64,000 nt of DNA, taken from positions 4,836,001-4,900,000 of the forward strand of contig JAHRBC010000003.1 of NCBI GenBank assembly GCA_022702545.1. Direction: 5' to 3'. The DNA is from Phycomyces nitens. Its lineage: Eukaryota; Mucoromycota; Mucoromycetes; Mucorales; Phycomycetaceae. The translations under genes were made by a program, and so were the position numbers. The stretch's first letter is position 1. Every line of letters begins with the position of its first letter. Positions 22,877 to 37,561 of the stretch are shown one piece after another. The notes under the pieces were generated by a model that did not search any database, was not told the DNA's origin, and was given only the letters and a program-made list of their open reading frames with translations.

Positions 22877-23523
22877 AGTTCCAAATTGCTTTGGCTAATA
22901 TCTTTTTACTTTGAGTGTGATAACAAACATTGTGTTCAATCCACCAGGGGTTCATTTAATGGAAAATGTCAGATTCAATTCCTCATACTCATAGACTTTA
23001 ACCCATGGTTCACAAGTACATCAGAAAGAAAAGACTGGATACTGATCCTAGTTAAAGATCCAAGATTTTTAAGATTATAGCTGTCTCTTTATGATCATGT
23101 ATATACACATTCTACTATTTGCTATTTGAGCATATTTCTAACTATATTCAATTAATGAAGAATATTATTAATTAATTACAACTTTTGGAAACGAAAGGAT
23201 TGTCATGTAATAGTAGGCTTCATACTTGAAATACACTGCATGATTTATACATATTTTAACAAGACCAAAACACACAATACTATCAATATATTACAAGTAA
23301 ATATAGAGAGATACCCAAACCGTTCTACAAAAAGAAGACTATGGAGGCTCTGAACTACATTCTCAAGTATCTAGGGCCAAGCCAACATTTCCAAGGTGCA
23401 AATAGACTGCTCAATGATTGTTCATACTCCGTCCAACGTCATTGGCACAGTCACTTGCAACAACACATTTTGCAATTGGCAGTGGACGCTCAAAGACAGT
23501 TCTGCACTCATTGTACTTGACAC
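22877..23523. other. Intergenic DNA upstream of SmG
   Basis: No supported gene. The last 200 bases are less AT-rich and probably contain the SmG promoter and first leader exon. Confidence 0.4.
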
Positions 23524-23607
23524 GTAAGATGACCACGATTTCTCGATTGAAATGAGAAAAAAATATGGCACAGAACAGCTGTACTTAAGTTTTTGTCTAA
23601 TTTACAG
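23524..23607 (+). other. Likely 5'-UTR intron of the SmG gene
   Basis: GTAAGA donor at 23524 and TTTACAG acceptor ending at 23607, 13 bp before the ATG, with a CTAAT branch-like motif 11-15 bases before the acceptor. Length is 84 nt. Based on splice signals only. Confidence 0.45.
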
Positions 23608-23620
23608 ATAACTTAACATC

Positions 23621-24003
23621 ATGGGCATCGCAACCACCCCAGAGCTCAAGAAGTAAGAATAATGTAACTGTTTTTATGAGAAATGGAATCCAGAGATATG
23701 AACGTGTTATTTGAAAATAAGGTATATGGATAAGCACCTTTCGCTTAAGCTCAATGGAAACCGACGAGTAACCGGTATCCTTCGCGGATATGATCCCTTT
23801 ATGAACATTGTGTTGGATGAGGCTGTTGAGGAGATCAGTGAGACAGAGAAGCACCAGATTGGCATGATTGTAAGTAAAGAAAGAGAATTGAATGATGAGA
23901 TTAGGTTGTGCATTTGTTTTTATTGGAGGTATTGATTCAGTCTATGATTCAGGTCATTCGCGGTAACAGCATTGCCCTTTTGGAGGCACTGGAGCGCATC
24001 TAA
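23621..24003 (+). CDS. SMX2: Small nuclear ribonucleoprotein G (SmG)
   Basis: A core Sm-ring protein of the spliceosomal U1, U2, U4 and U5 snRNPs. Exons 23621-23652, 23722-23869 and 23953-24003, with introns of 69 and 83 nt, give 76 aa, the same length as human SmG. The Sm1 motif reads [20 protein letters not shown] and the Sm2 motif is [18 protein letters not shown] at the N-terminus is typical of SmG. The first splice restores the Lys-Tyr-Met-Asp-Lys junction conserved across eukaryotes. Tandem with the acidic protein gene 242 bp downstream. Confidence 0.96.
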
Positions 24004-24244
24004 TCTTTCCAGATGTTGATTTTCCATGACCATGCCTGACTATCTGTAGATTAATGCCCCCTTTTTCATAGTCCTTTCCTTTATTGTCTTGTGGGCTTAT
24101 TGCTGTTGTTGTTGTTGTTGTTTTTTCCCTTCTTTTTCATGTTGGCTATGATATTGTAGTAGTCACGAATAGCAACAAAAATGTTTACTCTGCGCCACCA
24201 AATCTCTTTATCTCTCTCTCTCTCTTTACCTTTCTTAATTCAAG

Positions 24245-25761
24245 ATGTCAACTGAAAACCTCTCTTTAATGAATAATGAAAACATTGTCGAAGATCTAGA
24301 TCTTGAGGTCATGATGGAAGATCTAGACTCTGGTTCTGACATTAGCGATCAAGAAGAGACTGAAAGTGATTCTTCATTATCAAGCGAAGAGACAGATACA
24401 GATACAGATTCTAATGAGATGTCTGAATCAAACGCCATCAATAAACGTAAGAATTACGTAGAATCTGTATAATATACAATGTATTTTAGATAACTTATTA
24501 ACTCTAATGTTTGTTAAAGGCTTTGATCGGGGAAATGAGTTGATGGGTAAAGAGAATCATATAATGTTTACACAACATAAACTCATTGTCATCCATCATG
24601 ATCATAACAGGAAACATGCAAAATCAGGTAGAACTACTAGAAGAGACAGACTCAGAAGACGAATTCATGACAGAGATACCAATAACAAACGACAAGAATT
24701 CCTCCGAGATACACGCGCCAAAACACTCAAAAGACAATGCTTTAATTGAAAATAAGGATGAAATTTCTGCAGAAACAACTACCTCGACTGTCGAAAATAA
24801 GGATAAACCAAATTCAGAGGATATCGATATGGAAGAAGTACCACCAAGCACTAAACCAATTCCTGAAAATGTTGAACCTACTTTGAACAATTCAAACACG
24901 ACAGAAACTCCAGCAACAGCCGCGTTATTATCCAAAGATAAACATAAAAACCCATTAGATGATGTAGAGATGATGGAAGTACCAAAGACCAACACTGAGA
25001 TTCCCGAGAATAAAGACGAAGCAAGCTCAAATGACACACATATGGTGGAAACAACAACATCCAATCCTTCTATTCCAGCCAACATTGTCAAAGTACAAAC
25101 TGCTCCTGTAGGAGAAATCGATGGACCCAAACACCAGCCGGGAAATGTCGATAAACTTTACGCAGAGATTGGTAGACAAGCGCCAAACCACTCTGTTGAT
25201 ACTCCTCTGTCAATTTCCAAGATGTACAAGGCACCATACATGGATAAGTTTTATTTCACTCAAGAGGCCTATGAAGCCATATCACTCGGTGAATCCCCAA
25301 ATGAAATTATACAAAAAATGAAAGAAGCCACTTCTTTTGCATCATTCCTTAACTTTAAAAAGCAAATCGGACAAGATAAAATGACCGAGAGAAACGAAAA
25401 GGGACCAAGACCTGTTGATCCTGTAAAGGAAACGCAGATTCCTGCCCCAGTACGAAACAATGCTGGCGAGGCTCCTAGGATGGGGATTTTTGTGCCACAC
25501 TCTAATCCAACTTCTCCAAAGGCTCCACAGACAGAGAATCCTGCCAGCAATACAAAACCAGCAAAAACTGAATTCTCTCTAGATGCTCTCTTGGAATCAA
25601 TTTCAGACCGACCTGCCGACCCTATTCCCTCTATTGAAAAGCTTCCTCCTCTTCCAATGAAGCGAAAATCAAGACCAGATAAAAAATACCCCAAAAACAA
25701 CAAATCCGAAAGAAATGCCTTGTCTGATATAGAAGTAGCTGCCATGGCTGCTGGTATATAA
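24245..25761 (+). CDS. Acidic Ser/Thr/Glu-rich uncharacterised protein with a 27-nt microexon
   Basis: Exons 24245-24446, 24520-24546 and 24611-25761 give 459 aa. The first 67 residues are strongly acidic (Asp/Ser/Glu runs such as TDTDTDS). The middle is disordered, rich in Glu, Thr, Pro and Asn. A more ordered segment around YKAPYMDKFYFTQEAYEAIS and the following helix (about residues 260-330) may be the functional core, and the C-terminus is basic (KRKSRPDKKYPKNNK). A model with a single 164-nt intron is also in frame. The two-intron model is preferred because both introns (73 and 64 nt) then have normal size and the first has a CTAAT branch motif. Possibly a nuclear protein; no family recognised. 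Confidence 0.7.
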
Positions 25762-25945
25762 CTTTGGAGCATCTAGTAAACTCATTTGCATACAAACCCC
25801 CAACTGTAAATAATAATGATAAAGATTGAACATCAAACAACTTTAGAAATCTCTAAAGAATTCATAAATGAAAAAAAATTAATATTTTACTTTAGTTTTA
25901 TAAACATGTTGATATAAAAAGGACTAGACAAAAAGAATACATAGT

Positions 25946-28491
25946 CTACTTTGTCTTTTTTGTCTCTCCATCCTTGTCGCCTTCAGTAATGGCTGCGGTA
26001 CCATCAGTACCATCAGCGCCAACCTGTCCAAACTCGTTGGCACGTGTGTGATCTTCCTTGTAAGCATAGCGCTGGTAAAGGTATACAAAAAAGACAACAT
26101 CGTCGCGAAGACAGGCCAGACGATGGAGAGTGGGCATCTTGATGACAAACGCAAACAAATCGTCTAAAGCACAAAATGATGTTTAGGATGCCAGTTGAGA
26201 ACGTATCGCCTAATATCTTACCAATAAATGTGTTCAAGGACTTGTACAAAAGAGTTCTCCAAGGCATATGTGCCACCTATAGACAATAAAGGCATGAATA
26301 CAAAAGAACCCAAGCATTCCACTCGATATACTTACGCTCTTGAGACGGTAGTTGATGTACAGTTGGGGAACCATGGTAATGAAACCAAACATATAGACAA
26401 ACTCAACCAGTGTCTTGAGAACAAATGAGTACCAACTCTTATGCTCGTCATACATCAAAGAGTAGATTGCATAGCCACCCAAAAGTGGATAAGACAGCCA
26501 GATCAGATATTTGAATGCAATCGCATCGTACTTGGCAGTGTCGTCTTCAGTCTCGGTAGACTCGATGGTCTGAGTACCAAGACGAGGCAACAATGATCCA
26601 GGAACCCAGACAAGTTCATACTTTAGTGCCTTGAATACCTTCCAAACCTCAATCAATAGTCCAAAACCTTGGCCAATCAACACCATCCAAGAAGTCTCTT
26701 GGTTGTTATCCAACAAGTACAAGAAGATGACAATTTGGAAAAAGATATTGACAATGATACTGCGAACAGATACACCAGCACTATTCTTCTTCTTGTTCCA
26801 GAAAGCAATATCTATAATCATAACAGATAAGTTCCCATGATTTATGCCTTGGCTCTATATATGTATTTTTCTTACCGTTCTTGAAAGCCAAGAATTCAAA
26901 TAAACTATGAAGCAGAGAGACAACCAAGGTAGTTCCCAACAATACAGGGTTTGTTTCCATAAACATGCGTTTGACTTCATCGGTTTCAGAAGAAGACATG
27001 CCACCCAAAGGATTGTTTGCCTGCTGCTTCATCGAGTCGTCAAACACAGCATAGATATTGAACTTCCACATCGCAATAGGCTCAAAGTGGATAGTCAAGG
27101 GAAGAGTACTATAACACATTCACTCTTAGAAACCGAAACCTTTATCATTAAGCTTAAAGATAGCTATTTCACTCAATCTTACCTAATTGTCTCGTTTATG
27201 GGATAAGCATTTTGGCGCAAGACCCAAAAGTCATTGGGAAAGACAATAGGGCGATAGAATCCAACATTTCTAGAGGGATCGCGTGTTAATCCAGTATCAA
27301 AAGGAACATCTATGCAAAACAGTTAGCAGTACTCTTTTTTTGGGGGGCGTTGTAAATTTCTACTTACATTTAATGGTAGCAGGCTGTAATCCATTTCTTG
27401 GGATAGTACTCTTTGGGTCATTAACAAGTGACAAGGTAATGTTTTCATGCCAATAGGCAACCAGTGGAGCACGGCGAGTCCAATTGCCCAAAAAACTATC
27501 TCCAAACCCACCAAGAGCTGATCCTCCTTCCTTATCCTATACCATATATATATATATTTTAATCAGCCAGGTCAAATTCATATCTTCATTTCTTTACCTC
27601 TTCAAATATCTCTTCTTGGACTATTTCCTCTTCCTCGTCTGACTTTTGCAAAAGGTTCTTTTGCTTCAAGACAGCCTTCTTGGGGTAGTATTTAGTCAAG
27701 GCTAAAAAAAAAGGAGAAAGTGTCAAGAACTCATTAGAATGGAATACATTGGCAAACCCTCAAAATCCATTCACTTACTATGTCTGATATAAACCACGGA
27801 ATCAGGAACAAACGTGGCATCTGCAGGATCAATCGAGCTTTCTTCGCGTACCAGGAACACGTGGGCATAAAGAGTTCCATTGTTCTGGAGAAACTATTGT
27901 GGATCAAACAGAAGTTAATATTCAAAGAGTTTGTCATATCAACAGAATATATTTACCTGGGTAGCGGGAATATCCATGTGGTACTCACTGCGTTCAAATG
28001 GTTCACCAAAGTGGATCTGGTCAGAAACCCAAGCAGGTTGGGAGCTGTATTCGACAAAGAAAGGGCTTTCGTTTACGTAGACAGATAGTTTCATGGGAGT
28101 GCCCTCTTGCCAGAGAGGAACGACGGCTGAAGGTAAGTCATTTGTAGGGATATCTACTGGATATGGGTTGTGATAAACGCCTGGGGGCAAGATAGGAAAA
28201 TAATCGGTATCAACTGGACGTGAGTGGGGTTTGTCTGGGGTGGTGGCAGGAGCGTCGGCAGGGGAAGTGCTGGTTTGGTTACGACCTATCCAAATGGATT
28301 AGTATCAAACATGATGATACCCAAAGCATCAACTTACCAAAGAAGACCTGCATCAATACCCACATGACAACCATCTGTATGATTGTTCCTTTGTATTTTT
28401 CAAAGAAGCTTTGGTCTGCATTCTGATTTCCAGGAGGAGCATTGGCCTGGACTGTGCCCTTCTTTACAGAGGAAGACCCAGAGTCAGACAT
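25946..28491 (-). CDS. CLPTM1: CLPTM1-family transmembrane protein
   Basis: A multispanning ER/Golgi-type membrane protein of the cleft-lip-and-palate transmembrane 1 family. Ten exons on the minus strand: 28491-28338, 28285-27957, 27893-27779, 27701-27598, 27536-27368, 27309-27183, 27108-26876, 26811-26336, 26276-26222, 26163-25946. They sum to 1980 nt and 659 aa, like human CLPTM1 (about 670). A luminal N-terminal half follows the first membrane segment (about residues 36-51, MVVMWVLMQVFF). The hallmark HSLFEFLAFKND, the WMVLIGQGFGLLIEVWKV helix, and the MPTLHRLACLRDDVVFF.YLYQR C-terminus are all present. Human CLPTM1 and CLPTM1L bear on GABA-A receptor trafficking and lipid scrambling; the fungal role is unknown. 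It converges with the acidic-protein gene (184 bp apart) and lies 220 bp behind the Mpe1-like gene on the same strand. Confidence 0.97.
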
Positions 28492-28711
28492 GATGATCAA
28501 AGGCAAAGTGGGATTCGAGAAAAAGGCAAAAAGGTACTTGCCAATGATATTGCAAGTCACGGTTACATGAATACAGAGCAAGATAGAATGGCCGATTTTT
28601 TTATTTTACTTTATATTTTATTTAAATGGGCCATCATCATCAGAGCAACATTTTAGTAACAAATAACTGATAAAAAAAACTAATTTGTGTGAAGGATACA
28701 GCTTGTATAAT

Positions 28712-31432
28712 TCAACGTCTCTCTCTCCTTCTTCCTCTCTCTTGACTTCTTTCTCTGTATTTATCTCTGTCTCTCTCTCTTTCTCTATCACGGCCTCGAT
28801 CTCTATCTCTATCTCGCTCACGGTCACGACTTCGGTAACGAGATGTGTGGTGACGGGAGCTTCGGTGCCTTGATGAGCTCGATGGCCGGTCTTTGTGCGA
28901 GCGTGAGGGCGATGCAGTGGCTGTAGCCTTGCTGCTGTTGTGGTCTGAGCGCTGTGGTGACGGCGAACGACTAGGTGTGCGCTTTCGGCTTCGGCTCTCC
29001 CGCTTGCTTTCTTCACTACGTTGGGGTGACCGTGACCGGGTAGGAGATCGTTTCCGGCTCTTACTTTCACGACGAGATGATGGCGAGCGTGAGCGGCGAC
29101 GGCTAAATCGAGGCGACGGAGCACGCTTGTTATCACGCTCGGCTCGGGGACCAGTTGGTATTTCTTCATCCGACGTTACCATAGCAACACCTTTAATTGT
29201 CTGATGATGATCATCATTCGAATCATGATCATTGGAGCGGTTACCACGCATTCCTGTGTCGCTGCCATGATCACTTGGACCATTCATATTGTCACTTCTT
29301 CGTCGAAGGCCTTGATTTGAGAAGTGGCGACCACCTCTTCCACGCCCACGTCCATTGAACCCACCTCTAGGATTAAAATGCATATTGGGTCCACCAAAAT
29401 GGAACATATCTTGAGGAGGCATTCCCGGAAAAGGATTATTCATTCCATTCCACATCTCATCTGGACCAAAACTAGGGAATCCAGGATTCATGAATGGAGG
29501 CCGTCCCATTTCACTCATCATATCAGACCCCATACCTGAAAACCGAATAAGTGTGTGTTACTTTTCCTGTTTAATTCAAAACTACCTTCATTCATACCAA
29601 ACCCCCATTGATCAGGACCATTAGGTGCATTCATGCGCATGCGCATCATGGCAACTGCGGCTGGGTTCATGCCTGGAGGTGGCATGCCCATCATACCCAT
29701 CCAGTTCATTTCAGGTCCACCAAACATCTCATTCTGTGGTCCATTCATACCGCTCATCATCATGTTTGTATTGTTTCCAAAAGGTGTATTCATGGACTCC
29801 ATTATCATGCCATCTTGACCCGCTCTTGTTTTTCCTCTCGGAGGACGATCTTCGGACTCAAACACTTGTATAGGCAAGCCTCCTTTTGATCCATGCTATA
29901 AAGAAGAAGAAAAAAAGTACTGAGATTTTGGTCGATATGATATATAGCAAGCTTACCTCTGTGGTATTTTCATTGTTGTTGTTATTATTATTACTGCTGC
30001 TGCTGTTATTGTTGCTGAAAAGTTCTATATTGTCCAATTGTTTTTGAATGGGTGTAGCATCTTCTTCTTCTTCAGCTACTTGAATATCGAGAATGCTTGT
30101 GTCAACCTCCTCCATATCTTCTGTTTCTGGTATTTCTGCTGCTTGGCTTTCTTCAATGTATGCCAGAATTGTGTTTCTCAGGGATCTATTGGGAATTAAC
30201 TGGCTTGGGGTCATGTTGTCCGCATTGCATAGAGGACACTTGCTGGTTTCGTTGAGTGTATTTGTGATGCCTACCATAAAAAGTGAATCCTATGTTAAGC
30301 ATACCAAACAACAAAGGAAAAAAAACACATTTGAACCACAACAACTACTCCAAAGAAGAAGAAATAAATAGGTAAAAGAGCAGAAACCATGTTGGTTTTG
30401 TCTGTCTTTTTTTTCTCAGTGCATGCTTTGTCTGCCTGCTTGACTGATCTTTCTCACACCACTTTTGCCCACAACTACCATCTAATAGCTTATTCGTTCT
30501 CCCAAACATCTTTATCTTTTCAAAGGCCCAGAGCAGGCAAGACAAGCTGTCACTTGTGTCTTTTTGGCTCCACTCGACCCGGTATCCGAATTCAGGTGAG
30601 ATTACTTGAGCAAAGATGTACATATATACAATGGCATAGACTAGCAAATGACACATGCAAAGAGCACCAAAGAAGATAATATCTCGAGTAGCAGTATACG
30701 TACATTCTTTACAAAACGACTTGCCGCAGCAAGGAACCAGAACCGCATCCGTCATCAACTTTTTGCAAATTCGACACGTCAATTCGTTTGGTTTGGATTG
30801 TCCAGCTGCTTCTGCTCCACCTTGTCCAGACATTCTATGGTTTGTAAATGTCAATACTAGAGGTCTCCCAATGACAACAATACTTACAATCCACCACCAA
30901 CACGCTGTGGCTGTTGCCCCTTTGTAGCATTAGTGCAGTAGTAAATCCAATGGCCTGTAATGAAACAAAGGGTTCATATGCGTGTTTTATCAAAAGTCTG
31001 GTTCTTAAAGCACAATACCTGGCTGACCGCACTTGAAGCAGACATAGCCTGCTGGCGGTCTTTGTGTTTCTGGGGGAATGGTCGGGACAGCAGGATTGAT
31101 CTGCCTTTGCATCTGCTGTTGTCTCTGAAACTGCTGCTGCATCATCATCATCCGTTGCTGATACTGCTGGAATTGAGGATTCATCATTCCCATGCTCATG
31201 TTCATCATTGGATCAAAGCCAGTAGAGTTATTCATCATGTTATTTCGGAACTGCTGGGGTGATCTGTTCTGCTGCACGGTTCTGTGATTGCCTAGTGTGA
31301 GTGCCGAATAGAGAGCAAGGGATATATTACTTACGATGACAACTGTTCCTGTTGATCGTTCCATTGATCCGAGCTCTGTTGAAACATGGCTTGGATCTTT
31401 TCATCTTCGCTTCTAAAATCTTCGTCTGCCAT
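28712..31432 (-). CDS. MPE1: Mpe1/RBBP6-like zinc-knuckle and RING protein lacking the DWNN domain
   Basis: Probable nuclear component of the mRNA cleavage-polyadenylation machinery with E3-ligase-type RING. Seven exons: 31432-31335, 31281-31019, 30954-30888, 30834-30704, 30270-29957, 29895-29586, 29535-28712; 668 aa. The order is the family's KIQAMFQQSSDQW motif near the N-terminus, CCHC knuckle (CFKCGQPGHWIYYC, about residues 112-127) and RING (CRIC to CPLC, about 163-201). Then follow an acidic/Asn-rich stretch, a Met/Gly/Pro-rich region, RGG-like repeats and a C-terminal RS/RE domain of over 150 residues. The usual DWNN ubiquitin-like domain (about 75 residues, at the start of yeast Mpe1 and human RBBP6) is absent, and none is visible in the 454 bp up to VPS4. 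Intron 4, inside the RING, is 433 nt, far longer than the others. Confidence 0.88.
30271..30703 (-). other. Long RING-splitting intron of the Mpe1-like gene with an open frame
   Basis: GTACGT donor at 30703 and GGTAG acceptor ending at 30271; 433 nt compared with 49-79 nt for the other introns of this gene. Reading on from exon 4 stays open for about 119 codons, to a TAG at 30345. Retention would produce a protein with half a RING and a different tail. No snoRNA boxes or tRNA-like structure were recognised inside. Confidence 0.7.
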
Positions 31433-31886
31433 AAAGTCAATGATGGCTGGTCAATAAGTGTACGTGAATATGTTTCTGTTTTATTTTTCTTTTGTGCGGT
31501 GGAAGAAGCGCGCGTGTAAAAACTGTGCTTCGGAAGTTTGATATGCGCACCTTAAAATTCGATGCGTCAGCTCTTTGACTTTCATGGATGACAAGTCACT
31601 CTCGCCATATTTGCAGCCTGTCCCCGCTTATAAGCTTACGTCAACCCCGTTCCTTGTCAATCAAGCCCTGTGTACCTGTGTGACCCAAAGAGAGAAGGAG
31701 TACCAAATGAGTCCTTTAATCACATCACTTCTTTTGTAAACTCCCTCTTTCCTGTTCCCACCTCTTGCCAAGGTTATCTTGTCCTCCCCCTTTTTTTATT
31801 ATTATTCAAAACCTGGAATCCTTGTTGACCCTTTACGAAACCCATTTAAACATCCTTTAATATTATTTAAGCTATCTCTATATCTC
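31433..31886. promoter_or_regulatory. Divergent promoter between the Mpe1-like gene and VPS4
   Basis: 454 bp separate the two start codons. No TATA box at a convincing distance on either side. A short minus-strand ORF of 34 codons begins at about 31586 and could be an upstream ORF of the Mpe1-like gene. No coding similarity to a DWNN domain is visible on the minus strand. Confidence 0.5.
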
Positions 31887-33741
<1,855 letters not shown>

Positions 33742-35937
33742 AAAACTATACAAAAGAGAAAGAAAGAGAATTAATGGAACGATGTGTATAAAAGTGTCTT
33801 ACAAAACAATCACTTTTATATCTATGTATTCCTTTTTCTTTTCTTTTCTTTGCAAAGCAATGCTAATGTAAAACACATAAAAATATTCTGGATATATTTA
33901 TATATAGCGTATAAGCTTGTTTTAATATGTTGTAGACTGGGCTATTCTCATGTTTGATGTATTCATAAATAGCTTGCTCCTCCAAGGAACAGTTCAATAT
34001 GTAGGTAGGAGCGAGGGTATTACAATATAGATCAAGAGCCAAATCCCTCCCAACCAGATGGCTCTCGAATGATCTTTTTTAACAAAATACATTCATTCTG
34101 TTTATGAGAAACCAAGACAATGGAATCAAAGGTTACCAAAGATATATTGGTCCTTACACTTTTAAATGCTTTTCAACACACAAAAGCATGTATTTAATGG
34201 AGTCTATAGGAATTTATATCAGCCAAAGACATAATGCTGGTGATATTAATGCAAGAGCCTTGAGCCATTTCTCTCGCGTAAAATTAATCTGGGATATTTA
34301 GGGTAAAGAGCTTTATTCTACTATTGAAAGTTGAATAAAAGCAATATATTAATTTCACCAGTAATCAAGCCAATTTAAAAGTGCCTTTTAAGAGACTGGT
34401 AAAATCACCTTGAAAGCTCAACATGCATTATACTGGCCCTCGAGCAAGATACCTTGTATCTACCGAGGACATTTGTCTACCTATAAGTTTCAATCAATGA
34501 ATTATGATCGAAAAAAAAGTGTAAGGATACCAAATCTTGTACACCAGAAAATATTCATCTACTTTTAACCGATTCCAAGACGTATTTTATTTATAGGTTA
34601 TGATGCAACTGTTTCTAATCACCCGAGTTGAAAGTAATGGGAAATACACCGTGGTTCTAGAGCCGTGTCTTTATAATCGGACTATTGATAAGTGCATGGC
34701 AATACTTGTTAAGACTACCAGCAATAGATACGCACAAGATATCTGTAAGGTTAAAGGGTGAGCCTAAATATGAAGAATAGATATTTCTTACAATATTATT
34801 TACCTTGTTTGACAGCTGCATACAAATATCATTTGTGATTTTATCTATAGCACGTTTTTTATTTTTTTTGGTGTGAATCGCCAAAAATATAGATTAATAC
34901 TGATATCTACATATTCCAATACTTGGCTTATGTTCCAACTGGAGATACCGGTATTTTATATATTTAAAATTCAATGTTTAAAAACAGGGTTTTCACGATA
35001 ATCTTGTCAACTCGGCTTTAAGATCTAGACCTGATGATTAAACTAAATGTGTATTCCATCTTTAATAGTATTATATATCAGCCTGACATGGTCGGGAAAC
35101 CACAGGGCTCTTTATAAGCTCAATTGAGAGGATATGGAGTATCGGATTAAGATACTACTTTAATTTGAACATGAGTCCAGACTAGAGAAAACATACCAAA
35201 TGTAAGCATACTCATTTTATTTGGTTTCTGGTAATACAAATCAACAGCAGACTTTATAAATATATAATAATAATATTATTATACACACTTGAACTTGTAC
35301 ATTTGCCCCTTTTGAGCTGCCATGATCTGTGTTCCATTTAGCGCGTTGTTATGAACATTTTGGTTTTTTTTGGTTGCTGGTATATTTAAGAGTGGCATAT
35401 GCCAATATCCGGGGTTTTTTAGATGCATATTTTAATTTTCATTTCAATTTTCTCGGATAACTTGGCCATATGAAATATCATCGTTGCTTTTTTGGTTTGC
35501 TTCGGCAGAGAAGCATTGAATGTTTTAAATAAGACGAATGTATAATCTATAATACTTTTACACACCATTGATCAGAATAAGCTCAATTTATTTTAAAATA
35601 TCATAAAAATCCTAAACTTATAGACTCTTAACATTTGGGATTTCATACGAGCAGAATGACCGAATCAGAGCAATAATGGAATCTCAACACATGAAAAGGC
35701 TGGCCATTATATATCTGCTGGACATCGACAGACATACTGATATTCCCGTGTGTATTCAAGATGTGTAAGCGTCTTTAGGGCGAGAAACATCCCACTTCAC
35801 TACAGGTGAATCTGTAAAATAAGCGGGACCTAGAAAAATGATCTGATTGAAGGCCATGATCATTAGAAAGTTTATATTCTCCTTATTATACCTCTTGGAG
35901 ATATTCAATTCTCCTTTTACAACTATTAAAAATAAAC
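33742..35937. other. Gene-poor intergenic DNA
   Basis: About 2.2 kb, AT-rich. Scattered short ORFs on both strands have no recognisable content. It may be decayed repeat DNA. The region just before 35938 holds the promoter of the oxidoreductase. Confidence 0.45.
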
Positions 35938-37433
35938 ATGTCCAAACAATACGACATTACTGTGTTTGGAGCCACTGGGCTAACTGGCAAACGAATTGTA
36001 GACCATATCTATGAATTATCTACTAGTCAACCTACAGCATTCCCCTCTACTTTTCAATGGGCTGTCGGTGGAAGAGATCATGAGAAACTAGAGAATGTCA
36101 TTGACAGCATCTCTCAAAAGTACCCCAATTCATCCTTGTCTCGTCCGAGTATTATTGTGGCAAATGTCGTTCGTCGGGAAAGTGTAGATGAGATGACACG
36201 ACAATCAAAAATGGTAATCAATGCCGTTGGTCCATTTCGCTACATGGGCGAGTACGTGGTCAGATCGTGTGTTGATGAGGGCTGCGATTACATTGATGTG
36301 TCAGGTAAACAATAAATTACTTGGATTGTGGTAGCCAAGTTGACTCTTGATTTAGGCGAACCCGAGTTCATTGAGCGTATGCAGCGAACTTATCATGATA
36401 CAGCAATAAAGAAGAACGTGACAATTGTGCACTCTTGTGGTTTTGACAGTGTAAGTTACTCATGTGTATACTTTATGTCTTACTAACACCATAGTGTATG
36501 TAGGTCCCTGCAGACATGGGTGTCTTGAAGCTCAAACAGCTTTATGCAGCTAATGAATGGACGCCTATTCACATTGAGGGCTTTATGAAAATCCATGCAG
36601 GCTCAAGTGGTCTTCGTATGGGATACGCTACATATGAATCAGCTGGTAAAGTGCACTGGATTCTGAAACGCCTTTATTAATATCATCAATGGCCATTCTT
36701 AGTCAGTGGTGTAGGTTCAGTTGAACTTTTGCGAGAGATTCGCAAGGTTTCCGATCTTCCTCAACTCCCTCGCCAAAGTGGTCCTCGTCTAAAGTTCCGT
36801 AAAGGCCTTCGAAAGGACAAGGAGTATGGATACCATGTTCCCTTTTTATTTGCAGACCCTTCAATCGTCAGATTATCCCAACAGCTCTTCTTGGCTGGTC
36901 AGGCTGCTCCTCCCAACCTTCCCAATGATGCAAAAATGCCACCCACTGTTCAGTTTGCAGAGTATCTCTTACTACCATCTTTCTGGATATGTGTTCTCTA
37001 CTACTTTTACACAACCATCTTTGGCCTTCTTGCCTCTTCTCCTTGGGGACGCAATGTGCTGCTCAATAATCCAGAACGCTATACACATGGCCTGGCATCC
37101 AAACAAGATCCTACCCAGGAACAGCTGGATGAGACCAGCTTTGAGCTGATCTTACGCAGCAAGGGCTACTCTTCCCAGACATTACCCTCTCAAGATGAGC
37201 CCCTGGATCAAGCCATAACACTTACTGTGCACGGACCCGAACCAGGATATGTGTCTACACCTCGCATAGCACTCCAATGTGCATTTACGCTCTTGAGAGG
37301 CAAAGAAGCTGGCCAAGTGCCTTTTGGAGTCCTCACCCCCAGTACAGCCTTTTGGAATACGGATCTGATTGATCGTCTATGCTCTGTAGGAATCACGTTT
37401 GACCAAGCTCCACTTGATACAAATACACAATAA
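35938..37433 (+). CDS. Saccharopine-dehydrogenase-like oxidoreductase (SCCPDH family)
   Basis: Four exons: 35938-36304, 36356-36450, 36504-36645, 36703-37433; 444 aa, near human SCCPDH (429). The N-terminus has a Rossmann motif VFGATGLTGK, and the segment AVGPFRYMGE and a VDEGCDYIDVSGE motif are typical of the family (also described as trans-acting enoyl reductases). A hydrophobic segment in the C-terminal half (about residues 290-320, including FWICVLYYFYTTIFG) suggests membrane or lipid-droplet association. It is not the lysine-pathway saccharopine reductase (Lys9), whose sequence differs. Substrate unknown. It converges with RPB11, 128 bp away. Confidence 0.93.
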
Positions 37434-37561
37434 GGCACTATTATCTGTTTTTTCTTTCTTTTTCATTTGTTCATTCCATTCATTATTGGTGAATATATAT
37501 TTGTTTTTTGGATGCAAAAGGTGTGTTTGTCAGGATATGTTACAAGTGAATAAAGGCCAAC

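Noticed and set aside
24624..25130. 168-codon minus-strand ORF
   Set aside because: Antisense of the Glu/Thr-rich coding region, giving a Ser/Val-rich low-complexity shadow.
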